The notes: a model not told the origin generated them from the letters alone. A stretch of DNA of 64,000 bases from Flammeovirgaceae bacterium (GCA_016709845.1 JADJMA010000060.1:186001-250000); one strand, 5' to 3'. Positions 29,650 to 38,579 are shown, counted from the stretch's first letter. Numbers and translations: made by a program.

Positions 29650-31545
29650 TCAAAGTCTGATTGTTACCCCAGCATTGAACGTAATACCCAACGTACTGTA
29701 TCCATAGGTCTCTTCATAATCCTGATTCAATAGATTCCTAACATCGGCAAAGAAAGCAACTCGCTCTTTTTTAATTTGTAATCGACATGGAAATCCAGTA
29801 GTGAGTAGGCCGGAAGTTCTGCTGCTTGATTCATAAATGTATTGTTATCAAAATACAAATCGTTGCGCTTTCCAAAAGCCTTCAAATTCAGGTTAGCATA
29901 AAGCCGATTTGAAAATTGATACCCCACATTAATTCCAAAACTATTTTTTGGTCTACGAATTAAATTGTTAAAAACCGTATCCTGATTATTCATTTTTGTT
30001 GTTACCTCACCGGTAACAAATGCATAGAAGGCCGACACCTTTAATTTTGAACTGAGCTGAGAAGAAACTTCCAGGTCAACGCCTTTATCTGTCTGCTTAT
30101 CTAAATTTAGATTTGCCGGATAAGCATAAACAATAACATCATCAATAACTCTGGAGAAGAAAACAGTTCGCCATTCAATCCTTTTGTTTATCAACCCTTG
30201 AGCTCCCCCCTCCAAACTTTGACTGCGTTCAGGTTTTAAATCCGGGTTGGCCCCATACTGACCATAAAGTTGATATAAGGAAGGAGCTTTAAAACCTGTT
30301 GAAAGATTAGCAAAAACCTTCAATCCATTTTGTAAACGATACGAGGGATTAATACTGTACGTAAATGCATCGCCAAACTTTGTGTGGTTTGTATAACGAC
30401 CGCCAACTTCGGCAGAGAAATTCCTAAACTTGCCAAACAGCGAAACATAAGGGCTATTAAGAAAGACCGAAGGATTAATTTCCGTGGATGTTTCATCAAG
30501 CATTTTTAAATTCTGATTGGTAAACCCCGCAAGTAATTGAATTTGCTTTGTCAGATCATAATTCATAAAAACTTCAGCCTGTTGAAATTTTCCTGCGTAT
30601 TCCGTTTTGCCATACGTACCGTCAAACAATCTCTCCGTTTGATCATAGGAATATTGGGCATGAACAGATCTCCTTATTTAGAGTATAGTTAAGATGAGCT
30701 CCCGTATTTAAAAGAGTTGCTTCATACTTATTTAACAGATCATCTGTAAACGCTCCCCCATCATACTTGCCTTCAAATCGTGTGTATCGAATAAATGGCT
30801 TTACTGTAAACTTTGAGTTGAGCGTAAGGCCCACGTTGGCCTGAAATGAATTTTGAGATGAACCATCTTTGTCAAACGGTGTAGCCCCTACTTCTTCCGC
30901 TTCACTTATTCCATCGGTGCTAAGCCGTGTGTATCCAACATTATAATCTATTCCTTTCCTACTTCCCTGCACACCAACATTCCCGCGAAGGGTATTGTAA
31001 CTTCCATAGCCCAACGTTCCAAAAAAACCGGCAGGTTTATCTCCACCACTTTTTGTGATGATGTTAATTACGCCTGCTATGGCATCGCTTCCATATAACG
31101 TGGACTGGATTCCCTTTAAAATTTCAATTCGTTCTACCTGATCGAGCGAAATTAATCGCAAGTCATAAGCGCCACCTGACACGCTGGAAGGATCGTTAAG
31201 TGGAATACCATCCAATAAAATAAGGGTATACTCATTCTTAGCTCCTTGAAGGTAAACCGATTTGTCCTTACCGGGATTACTATTTGAACCACTTACAACA
31301 AGACCAACTTGTTCGTTCAACAATTGCGTGATGTCTTTACCCGTGCTGCGTTTGATCTGGTCTTGATCAATAATCGTAAGGACTTTACCCGTTTCACTTT
31401 TGTTCTTAGGAAACTTGGTTGCCGAGATAACTACTTCGTCAAGTTGACGAGTGTTTAGCGAATCTTGCTGAGCTTGAATTAGGTTTGGTGCCAGCCACAA
31501 AAGGACGATTAAAGTTATCGTCCAGACTTTTTTCTCTTTTTTCAT
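29650..31545 (-). CDS. btuB: TonB-dependent vitamin B12 receptor BtuB, two frame breaks
   Basis: Outer-membrane TonB-dependent transporter, about 632 residues. The signal peptide ends at IQAQ. A TonB-box-like stretch and plug domain follow (DEVVISATKFPKNKSETGKV, VYLQGAKNEYTLILLDGIPL, STLYGSDAIAGVINI). The barrel continues in a second frame (GFKAPSLYQLYGQYGANPDL) and ends in a third with RNLLNQDYEETYGYSTLGIT and a terminal aromatic-like strand TIRL. Breaks are near 30660 and at the A run near 29770. Assignment to B12 rests on the cobalamin riboswitch in its leader. Confidence 0.9.
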
Positions 31546-31667
31546 TTTGAAAAAGTTTAAGGTTTTGAAAAAAGAGTAAAAGGCTGCTTATGAATAAGGG
31601 GATGTTGAATGTGCATCCGCTAAATCACAGTCGCTTTTTACCCGAAGCACTGAATTAAAGTGTATTC

Positions 31668-31828
31668 TGGCAGGTCTCCTGGCTCTTCTGATTCTATTCG
31701 CCTTCTCACACTGACGCAAGGGTCAGCACAATGGACTTGGAATAAAATTTATCTCGCTTCCGCGAAATCAGAACTACAGTTGCGGGATTATAACTCGCTT
31801 TCATTCCATAGTAATTCTGTTTGCGCTG
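31668..31828 (-). ncRNA. Cobalamin riboswitch in the btuB leader
   Basis: On the minus strand the conserved B12 box AGCCAGGAGACCTGCC is at 31684-31669, and the core ATCCCGCAACTGTAG is upstream of it, preceded by GGAATGAAA. A hairpin TGACCC...GCGTCA lies between. These are the two most conserved parts of cobalamin aptamers. It is 120 bases upstream of the btuB start and should turn btuB off when B12 is plentiful. The 5' part of the aptamer overlaps, in antisense, the signal-peptide codons of the divergent btuF gene. Confidence 0.8.
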
Positions 31829-32917
31829 TTACTAATCTCGTGCGGACAACAAAAAGTATCTGGTAAAGTAAATCTGCCAACCCAATTAAAGTATGCAACC
31901 GGATTTTCCGTTCGTACAGAAGGCAATGCAAAATATGTAACAATAAATCTTCCCTACCCAGGGGCACAGGAAGCGTATCACTATTTGCTTGTCCCCCAAG
32001 GAGAAGAAGCTCCCGCTCATGACAACCAAACGCAAGTGATTTATACCCCAATAAAAAAGATCGTTTGTACCTCTACCACGCACATTCCCTTATTAGATTA
32101 TATTAACGAAACCGAAGCATTAGTAGGATTTCCAACAACTGATTACGTCAGCTCCGAAAAAATGAGACAGCGTGTGGACCAAGGCCTGGTAACTGATTTG
32201 GGTGTGGATAAAGGAATGAATTTGGAATTATTGTATTCGCTCCATCCTGATCTGGTGATGAGCTACACCATGACGGGCGACTTAGGTCAGTTGAAAAAAA
32301 TAAAAGAGTTAAACATTCCCGTTGTTATTAATGCTGAATATCTGGAGAAGCATCCGTTAGGGCGTGCCGAATGGATCAAGTTTATGGCGCTCTTTTTTAA
32401 TAAAGAAAATGAAGCCGACTCCGTGTTCAACGAAATTGAAAGTAACTATAATAAAACGAAGCAGTTAGTTGAAAATAGTCTAACTCAACCCACTGTGCTA
32501 AGTGGGATTGTTTATGGCGAAGCGTGGTTTATGCCGGGTGGAAAAAATTATGCAACCCATCTTTTAGCCGATGCCGGTGCCAACTATTTATGGAAAGAAA
32601 CAGACACCAATGGATTTCTTGAATTAAGCTTTGAATCCGTTTATGAAAAAGCGAAGGATGCAGATTTATGGATCGGTGTAGGATCATTTAGTTCGCTGGA
32701 TGAAATTAAAGCCGCTGATTCAAGATACACGTTATTTAAACCCTTTACGGATAAACAAGTTTATACCTACAACGCAAGAACAGGAGCGAAAGGTGGAAGT
32801 GAGTTTCTTGAACTTGGTTATTTAAGCCCAGATTTAATTCTAAAGGATCTGGTTAAAATTGTGCACCCCAAGCTTTTACCAGACCATGACTTATTTTTTT
32901 ATAGAAGGTTAGAGTAA
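31787..32917 (+). CDS. btuF: Cobalamin-binding ABC transporter lipoprotein BtuF, start uncertain
   Basis: Helical-backbone substrate-binding protein (PF01497 type): KIVCTSTTHIPLLDYINETE, SLHPDLVMSYTMTGDL, VLSGIVYGEAWFMPGGKNYA, ELGYLSPDLIL. The reading frame continues upstream of the first TTG (31985) through VILFALLLISCGQQKVSG, a clear lipoprotein signal with Cys. Between the upstream stop at 31712 and 31985 there is no ATG, GTG or TTG in frame. The best start is an ATT at 31787 (ATT ATA ACT CGC), giving about 376 residues, or there is an error at the start codon. Divergent from btuB; ends in a bidirectional terminator. Confidence 0.85.
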   Translation: MITRFHSIVILFALLLISCGQQKVSGKVNLPTQLKYATGFSVRTEGNAKYVTINLPYPGAQEAYHYLLVPQGEEAPAHDNQTQVIYTPIKKIVCTSTTHIPLLDYINETEALVGFPTTDYVSSEKMRQRVDQGLVTDLGVDKGMNLELLYSLHPDLVMSYTMTGDLGQLKKIKELNIPVVINAEYLEKHPLGRAEWIKFMALFFNKENEADSVFNEIESNYNKTKQLVENSLTQPTVLSGIVYGEAWFMPGGKNYATHLLADAGANYLWKETDTNGFLELSFESVYEKAKDADLWIGVGSFSSLDEIKAADSRYTLFKPFTDKQVYTYNARTGAKGGSEFLELGYLSPDLILKDLVKIVHPKLLPDHDLFFYRRLE

Positions 32918-32927
32918 AAAAATAAGA

Positions 32928-32958
32928 GGTGTCCTACATCTCCAAGATGTAGGACACC
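32928..32958. terminator. Bidirectional terminator between btuF and DUF4097 genes
   Basis: GGTGTCCTACATCT and AGATGTAGGACACC form a perfect 14-bp stem around CCA. A run of A precedes it (T-run for minus-strand transcripts), and it sits between two convergent genes. Confidence 0.9.
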
Positions 32959-32982
32959 CTACTATTACTCATTTCGATTAGC

Positions 32983-33711
32983 TCACAACGCCTTTCTCAA
33001 ATAGACATTCCCATATTTCGATTCGAAGCTGTAGCGTGAGCCTGTGCCCGGTTTTGCTGAAACTACCGTATGAAAATCCTTAAACTCTGAGCCGGTAAAT
33101 TTTAAATCAAGGTTGGAATAAATTTGGCCATAGCTGGTTTCTGCTGTTAACTCTCCGGTTGCCTTTTCTTTAACGGAAACATCCACGCCCCCATACGTTG
33201 CTACAACAGTAAGGGGCCCAGAAAAGTCTTTCACTTCAGCTACTCCATAAACACACTCCAACTTCGTTTCCATATTTCGAGGAACCATCACCTCCAAAAA
33301 TATATCCATATCCACACCCCACGACTTCCGATTAAAATCTTTACCTGTCTCTTTGCTGTATTTATCATAGTCAGCTTCTGAATTAAAAACTATCTTCTCG
33401 CCCCCGCGCATAATGGTAATGCGTTTGGGCAGACTTTTTAAATTGCGAACTATGTTTTCTATATAAATCGTATTGCCCGCTGTTGATTGCAGAAGTTCAA
33501 AGGCATCATCACTCTCACCCGAATTAATGCTGACTGATCCTACAATAGCGATTTCATTTTTATCCCAGGTACTGATCTTTACTACTTCCGGGTAATCAAA
33601 CCGAAAGGAAATTTTTTGTCCTGCAGTCACCGGGTAAGTTTTATTTACCGGAGTTTGCGCTAGCAAAGCTCCGGTAATTAAGGCAAAGAAAATTGACGCT
33701 AGCGTTCTCAT
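32983..33711 (-). CDS. Exported DUF4097-family beta-repeat protein
   Basis: 242 residues. The signal peptide ends at LLAQ (residue 19). The rest is a right-handed beta-repeat with the DUF4097 pattern of alternating glycine turns: KLECVYGVAEVKDFSGPLTV, VVATYGGVDVSV, AETSYGQIYSNL and FESKYGNVYLR. It probably is a cell-surface or periplasmic protein. Its start ATG overlaps the stop of the preceding paralogue by 4 bases, so translation is coupled. Last gene of the ECF sigma operon. The function is unknown. Confidence 0.85.
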   Translation of the reverse strand: MRTLASIFFALITGALLAQTPVNKTYPVTAGQKISFRFDYPEVVKISTWDKNEIAIVGSVSINSGESDDAFELLQSTAGNTIYIENIVRNLKSLPKRITIMRGGEKIVFNSEADYDKYSKETGKDFNRKSWGVDMDIFLEVMVPRNMETKLECVYGVAEVKDFSGPLTVVATYGGVDVSVKEKATGELTAETSYGQIYSNLDLKFTGSEFKDFHTVVSAKPGTGSRYSFESKYGNVYLRKAL

Positions 33712-34465
33712 TTCTTTCTGAGGTAAATTTTGCTGTAGTCAGAGCGGAAGTCAACATTCATTCCACCGCCATTAATCTTTCCGTACACCTTGTCGTTATA
33801 CCGCACGAAATCACCTTGCTTGTCAATATCAATTTTAATTTCAGGGGCAACCAAAATCTCTCCATAGGAAGTACTCATTTTAATATTTGCCTTTATCGAA
33901 GCTGGCATAGTAACATCCACATAACCATAGATTGACACAATGGAAATGGGACCTTTAACATTCGTGCTTAAGTCTGCCTCCACATGACCGTATACCGTTT
34001 TAATTGTTAACGGACCCGTTACATTTTCCAACTCAATGCTGTTGTAATTAGCGGACACTTCAATTTCGTTCTCCATGTTTTTAAATGTCGCTTTGCCTCC
34101 ATATTGCGATTGATGCGAGAACGAAACGATAACACCTTTGGGCACTAAAATTTTTACATCAGGTGAATCCATTTTTTTGAGTTGACTTACTTCAACCACA
34201 TCGCCATTTGTGTTACGTTAATCCCTAGGCCGGTATTGTCTTCCAGACCCGAACCGTTAATAGCACGAAGTCCTTCCGCCCGTTCATCCTTGCTATCGCG
34301 AGAGTTGCTTGATGAAAAAATTATTTCGTTTCCATTGTGGCCCTCAACGGTAACCCGACCAATATTCAACTCCAATCTTCCCGAGCTTTTGGCCACTTTA
34401 AATTCCTGCGCCTGCGTTGGGCCTATAACTAACCAACTCAAGGCTATTACTAATAACTGTTTCAT
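33708..34465 (-). CDS. Exported DUF4097-family beta-repeat protein, one frame break
   Basis: The signal peptide ends at PTQAQ. The family repeats follow: RLELNIGRVTVEGHNGNEII, then SANYNSIELENVTGPLTIKT, VYGHVEADL, IYGYVDVTM and TSYGEILVA. The frame breaks at the GG at 34204-34205; one added G gives INVTQMGDVVEVSQLKK and about 252 residues. It is a paralogue of the next gene, with which it overlaps by 4 bases, and lies downstream of the HEAT anti-sigma-like gene (86-base gap). Confidence 0.83.
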
Positions 34466-34550
34466 CCTTTTATAATTTAATTTCGTTTTAAATCTTATTT
34501 ATATCTACGCTACCGTCTTAAAATTGAATCTCTCTGCAGTGAGATTCACT

Positions 34551-35327
34551 TTACGAAAGTTTTAGTATTCCTGAATACGCTTCATCTTTTACAGCCTTCA
34601 TTACTGAACCATCCTGGGTTAACTTCTCCAATTGATTTACTACTCCTTTCGCTTTAAGCTTAACAAGCAATTGGATAAGGGCAATTTGAACAACCGGATC
34701 TTTTTGAGTTGACAGAGAATTAACTAAGCCCTGCCGAACAATATCCTCTTCATTGAATTTGCCTAAAGCTTCCAGCGCTGCTAACCGAACATTTGTATTC
34801 GGATCTTCATTCATCGTCCTCACTAAAACATTTACAATCTGATCGTCCGCAGTTTTCAATTCATAAGCAACAGAAACTCCCACCATCCGCTGACTTGCCG
34901 ACTGCTGATTATCAATCATGGCCACCATCATATTTCTTGTGTCTTCCACTTGTTTTTTTAGTTCAGCTAGTTCTCTTTCCCGTTCCTGGTTTTTGATAAT
35001 CCAGTATCCAATACCCACACTAACCATTACTAACACAAAGCCGGCTGCAATCCGATACACCATCGGAGATATAAAAAAGGTTTGGGTGTTCTTTGATTGA
35101 GCCGCTAACTCCTGCTTCAGTACTTTTTCAAATTCTGTTTTCAATTTGCCCGAAGGTTCCAAAGACGATACTGAATCCATCGCTTTAATAACTTCGCAAA
35201 GTTCCTTATAGAGTTTTTGCATATCCAGATTTTGTTCCAAAGCCCGCGCAATCTCCATACGTACTTCCTCGCTACATTTTCCATCGATGTAGTCAATAAG
35301 TTTGCTTTCCCATTTTTCCTTATCCAT
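34551..35327 (-). CDS. Membrane anti-sigma-like protein with HEAT repeats
   Basis: 258 residues. The N terminus MDKEKWESKLIDYIDGKCSE resembles the sigma-binding start of anti-sigma factors, though no Zn-binding HxxxCxxC is seen. One membrane helix follows (IAAGFVLVMVSVGIGYWII, about 92-110), then a coiled segment, then HEAT-like repeats NTNVRLAALEALGKFNEEDI and DPVVQIALIQLLVKLKAKGV. The gene starts 3 bases after the ECF sigma gene, so it probably holds that sigma factor at the membrane and releases it on an envelope signal. Confidence 0.82.
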   Translation of the reverse strand: MDKEKWESKLIDYIDGKCSEEVRMEIARALEQNLDMQKLYKELCEVIKAMDSVSSLEPSGKLKTEFEKVLKQELAAQSKNTQTFFISPMVYRIAAGFVLVMVSVGIGYWIIKNQERERELAELKKQVEDTRNMMVAMIDNQQSASQRMVGVSVAYELKTADDQIVNVLVRTMNEDPNTNVRLAALEALGKFNEEDIVRQGLVNSLSTQKDPVVQIALIQLLVKLKAKGVVNQLEKLTQDGSVMKAVKDEAYSGILKLS

Positions 35328-35330
35328 TGC

Positions 35331-35870
35331 TTAAGAATTTTCGAGTTCAAAATAATTTTCACGCAACTGTCCAATCGCCCGGTGCACTTTTACCTTTACA
35401 TTGGATACCGTCATATCCAAAAAGTGGGCTACCTCTTCATACTTCAAATGTTGAAAGCGGGTTAACACCAGCAACTCGCGGTAGTCGTCCGGCAACTTTG
35501 CCAAGGCCCGAATCAACCGCGCTTCTGTTTCCTCTTGTTCCAGCGCATCCATTACATCGGGTAATCGGTCCGTTAATTTTTCTATCTCCATTCGCACAGG
35601 CATTCGTTGCTTTTGGTACTGATAATGATCGGCAAAAGCGTTGCGCGCCATTTGGTATATCCACGACTGGAATTTCATTTCCGGTTTATAGGTATGGCGG
35701 TACTTAAGCAATCGCAAAAAGACATTTTGAGTAAGGTCTTCGGCAACTTGCTTATCGGCCGTTATCCGAGCCAAAAAGTTAAAAATCCGTTTCTGGTACC
35801 TGTCAAAAAGTATCGAAGCCTGTTGGAGGTTCCCGTCCTTCACGGTCTCCATGATATGTTCATCGGTCAT
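35331..35870 (-). CDS. ECF-type RNA polymerase sigma factor
   Basis: 179 residues with region 2 (RYQKRIFNFLARITADKQVA, DLTQNVFLRLL) and region 4 (LARFQ-like LTRFQHLKYEEVAHFLDMTV, then KVKVHRAIGQLRENYF). Regions 1 and 3 are absent, as in the ECF class. It heads the operon with its presumed anti-sigma factor and two DUF4097 proteins. The upstream region has two TGTAACC copies 22 bases apart that could be its own promoter (autoregulation). Confidence 0.93.
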   Translation of the reverse strand: MTDEHIMETVKDGNLQQASILFDRYQKRIFNFLARITADKQVAEDLTQNVFLRLLKYRHTYKPEMKFQSWIYQMARNAFADHYQYQKQRMPVRMEIEKLTDRLPDVMDALEQEETEARLIRALAKLPDDYRELLVLTRFQHLKYEEVAHFLDMTVSNVKVKVHRAIGQLRENYFELENS

Positions 35871-35900
35871 CAGGTTTATACTTTTTATCAGATTTGTATT

Positions 35901-35929
35901 GGTTACAGGTGCGGACCTAAAAGGTTACA
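35901..35929 (-). promoter_or_regulatory. Repeated TGTAACC element upstream of the ECF sigma gene
   Basis: On the minus strand TGTAACC occurs at 35929-35923 and again at 35907-35901, exactly 22 bases apart, about two helical turns. The first is followed by TTTTAGGTCCG. GTAAC-type -35 elements precede many self-regulated ECF sigma genes, so this may be the cognate promoter region. Confidence 0.4.
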
Positions 35930-35993
35930 AAAGAAAGTCAAAATTCTCTGAATAACTGGAATGCCACGTGTATCTATTTTTAGAAATAATTGA

Positions 35994-36253
35994 TTTTCAT
36001 AGGGAAAAACGCAATTTATTGATAGGTCATTCACTATTGATAATAGTCCAAGTAGTCCGTCCTTCCCTATGAAAAATTTAAGGAATAGTGAGATTTCCCT
36101 ATGAAAATAGTCTGGTAGTAACAAAACAGGCCCGGTTCTTTGTCATTCGCCAGACATACATTTTTCAAAATCCAGTAGGTAAGAACACCCAACTTTTATC
36201 ACTTACTTCAACCTTTGCTTGATGTGCATAACATCACTTTTCATAGGGGAAAA
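35994..36253. repeat. Four copies of TTTTCATAGGGAAA in both orientations
   Basis: Copies at 35994-36009 (forward), 36063-36075 (inverse), 36094-36107 (inverse) and 36238-36253 (forward; one extra G). They are near-identical over 13-14 bases, in a 480-base gap without a convincing gene between the ECF sigma gene and the SWIB gene. Such arrays are typical of repressor or activator sites. The last copy is 100 bases before the SWIB start. A possible -7 box TATATTCG is at 36277-36284. Confidence 0.65.
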
Positions 36254-36352
36254 TTACCAAGTGTGCGTTATAGTAGTATATTCGCACCTGAATTGTTTTA
36301 TTTTTAAAACTTAACAAGTAAGAACAATCACTAAAAACCACAATTAAACGCT

Positions 36353-36724
36353 ATGGCAAAAAAAGCAAAAAAGGCAGCTAAGAAAGCTGCTAAGAAAGCG
36401 CCTAAAAAGGCTGCAAAAAAAGTAGCAAAAAAAGCTGCTAAGAAAGTAGTAAAGAAGGCTGCTAAGAAAAGAAAACCTAATGCAGCTTTTATGGCTCCGC
36501 TCACACCCAGTGCAGCACTAGCCGATGTAATTGGTAGCAAGCCAGTACCCAGAACGCAGATGATTAAAAAAATCTGGGAATACATCAAGAAGAATAACCT
36601 TCAGGACAAGAAGAACAGAAGGATGATCAATGCCGATGCTAAACTAAAGGCATTATTCGCTGGCAAAAATCAAGTGTCAATGTTTGATCTTGCTGTAATT
36701 GTAAACAAGAATATTGTAAAGTAA
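36353..36724 (+). CDS. Histone H1-like Lys/Ala-rich protein fused to a SWIB domain
   Basis: 123 residues. The first 40 are repeats of the type AKKAAKK/PKKAAKKVAKK, like the tail of eukaryotic H1 or bacterial Hc1. The rest is a SWIB/MDM2 domain: LADVIGSKPVPRTQMIKKIW, YIKKNNLQDKKNRRMINADA, LKALFAGKNQVSMFDLAVIV. It is expected to bind and compact DNA through the tail, with the SWIB domain contacting partners. A strong terminator follows immediately, so the gene is monocistronic. Confidence 0.9.
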   Translation: MAKKAKKAAKKAAKKAPKKAAKKVAKKAAKKVVKKAAKKRKPNAAFMAPLTPSAALADVIGSKPVPRTQMIKKIWEYIKKNNLQDKKNRRMINADAKLKALFAGKNQVSMFDLAVIVNKNIVK

Positions 36725-36746
36725 TCTTGCTTCATTTTAAAGGAAA

Positions 36747-36777
36747 GAGGCTGCCTGAAAAGGCAGCCTCTTTTTTT
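36747..36777 (+). terminator. Rho-independent terminator after the SWIB gene
   Basis: GAGGCTGCCT and AGGCAGCCTC form a perfect 10-bp stem with a GAAA loop, followed by seven T. Confidence 0.95.
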
Positions 36778-36795
36778 AACTCCGGTTGATGTCCG

Positions 36796-37892
36796 TTACT
36801 TTAAAGGAATAACCTTTCCTTCTTTGGCCGATTTTTTAGCAGCTTCTAAAATCTCCATAACGATCATATTGTTTTCAAGCGATGATAAATCGGTTGGCTG
36901 TACTTTAATTTCACCTCGAACAACAGCCGCCAGGTAAGCGAACGGATCGTTGTAAGGTTTTTCTAAGGCAGGTGCAGCAATAATTTCTTCGGGCTCATTT
37001 GCTTTTGATTTCACTCTTGACCCCTGTCGATCGGCTATAGCATATCCCCGAACGGCATACACTTCTATATCCTTGCGACCAAAGGGCCAGTTCCACGATG
37101 CCTGAATAATAGTTTGCGCCTTTGGATACGTTACCACAATAGTCGCCTCATCGTCTACGAGTGGATAGACCGCTGGCTTTATTTGCTGGGTAATTGCCAT
37201 AACGGAAAGAGGTCGCTTACCTTTCATTAACCATGTTGAAAGATTGGCTCCATAACATCCAAAATCCATAAGGGCACCACCCCCATTCTTTACCGGGTCC
37301 GTTAACCAGGTAAGAAACTCGTTGCCAACACCAATTTCTTTGGGTCCTTCGTGGCCATCGTGAATCACCATTTTACGAATTGCACCAAAGGGTTGAGACT
37401 CAATGAACAACTCATTTAACTCCAGATTACTGCCATACCAGGTAGTTTCATAATTGGTGAGTACGTAAATAGAATTCTTTGCGGCTAACTGTTGTATTTG
37501 TTTTGCATGCTCGAGACTAACAGCCAAGGGCTTTTCAACCATAACATGTATGCCACGGGGCGCACAGGCTTTTACAACGGCCAGGTGATCGTACGTGCTG
37601 GCAAAGGCTGTAACCGCTTCCGGTTTTGCTTTTTCAATCATCTCATCCAAGGAGCTATATAATAATGAGAGTGGGAGCTTGTATCGATTTAACAGGCGCT
37701 CGGCAAGAGCCCGGTCAGCCTCCGCAATACCCACTATTTCAATGTCGCCATCATGAGCACGGTTTAAAATTCCATTGACATGTCCGTGGGTAAGCACGGC
37801 AACACCGATTCGAAATGGTTTTTGGATTCCTGAGCAAGGCAAGAATTGATCGCTAAAATTATCAGTAAAAGAAAAATGAACGTTTGTCGCAT
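36796..37892 (-). CDS. Secreted Gfo/Idh/MocA-family oxidoreductase, one frame break
   Basis: NAD(P)-dependent sugar oxidoreductase family. The first ATG (37890-37892) opens a Sec signal peptide MRQTFIFLLLIILAINSCLA. Adding one T to the run at 37819-37823 joins AQESKKPFRIGVAVLTHGHV. The family features EKPLAVSLEHAKQIQ (the conserved Lys in EKP) and GGGALMDFGCYGANLSTWLM follow. Export is unusual for a soluble NAD(P) enzyme but common for this family in Bacteroidota. About 365 residues. The substrate is unknown. Confidence 0.87.
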
Positions 37893-38098
37893 AAAGGTTG
37901 ACAGTTTACTTTATGAAAGTTAATGAATCCGGAAGAATAATTTGAAGTATCATGAGAAGCATGCCAGTCTTCGAACAAATGGTCATATTTAAAGTGATTT
38001 ACTTTCATCCTAATTAATTATTTCAAAATCCACCCGCAGAAAATTTTTAGCCAGCGCTTCTTTATTAACTTTATCCTCGGTTATTCAAAGCATTCCCT

Positions 38099-38422
38099 AT
38101 GAAAGAAGATAAAAGCGTTCTGGTGCACCACGTATTTTTCTGGCTAAAGAATCCTGAGTCAAAAGAAGACCTGGCGCAATTGATTGCCGGAGTTAAGAGT
38201 TTGTCCAAAATTGAAACCATCCGCATGATTCATGTGGGCGTACCTGCCCCTACCGAAAAGCGCCCGGTGATTGATGACAGTTATTCCGTATCGGAGCTGA
38301 TGTTCTTTGATGATGATGCCGGGCAAAAAACGTATCAGGATCACCCTCTACACCAAAAATTTCTTGCGGAGTGTGCTCCCCTTTGGAAAAAGGTGTTGGT
38401 GTACGATGTGATTAATGTGTAG
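38099..38422 (+). CDS. Dabb (stress-responsive A/B barrel) domain protein
   Basis: 107 residues of ferredoxin-like fold: VLVHHVFFWLKNPESKEDLA, LSKIETIRMIHVGVPAPTEK, and SVSELMFFDDDAGQKTYQDH, PLHQKFLAECAPLWKKVLVY. Length and motifs match the family, whose members form dimeric barrels of mostly unknown role. Standalone gene. Confidence 0.9.
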   Translation: MKEDKSVLVHHVFFWLKNPESKEDLAQLIAGVKSLSKIETIRMIHVGVPAPTEKRPVIDDSYSVSELMFFDDDAGQKTYQDHPLHQKFLAECAPLWKKVLVYDVINV

Positions 38423-38579
38423 GTGAATTGACTTCTCTGTTTGACCTTTTAACATTTCTTCTTTCCCGCACTTCGCGTTTCCATAGTTGCCAATTTTGCT
38501 GGGCAACCTGAAATAAGCGCTGATAGGAGTTGTTTGGGTTTGCTGACATTGATACAGAATGGGTATTCATAACTTTCAT
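38412..38579 (-). CDS. Possible small basic protein (55 residues)
   Basis: A reading frame from ATG 38577-38579 reads MKVMNTHSVSMSANPNNSYQ, then RLFQVAQQNWQLWKREVRER, ending in basic residues. It overlaps the Dabb gene by 11 bases in convergent orientation. A TAnnTTTG-like box was not found. No family is recognised. The overlap and coding-like amino-acid use are the only support. Confidence 0.3.
   Translation of the reverse strand: MKVMNTHSVSMSANPNNSYQRLFQVAQQNWQLWKREVRERRNVKRSNREVNSPTH

Noticed and set aside
596..31545. Programmed ribosomal frameshifting as an explanation for the split genes
   Set aside because: No consistent slippery heptamer with a downstream structure is seen; the shifts occur in many unrelated genes at plain short runs, as expected from sequencing error.
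35903..36124. A 73-codon frame on the minus strand upstream of the ECF gene
   Set aside because: It spans the repeated motif copies, shows no family resemblance and would conflict with the likely sigma promoter.
36331..36588. Antisense reading frame across the Lys/Ala repeats of the SWIB gene
   Set aside because: It is the mirror of the AAA/GCT-rich coding repeats (giving Phe/Ala runs) and has no signal of its own.
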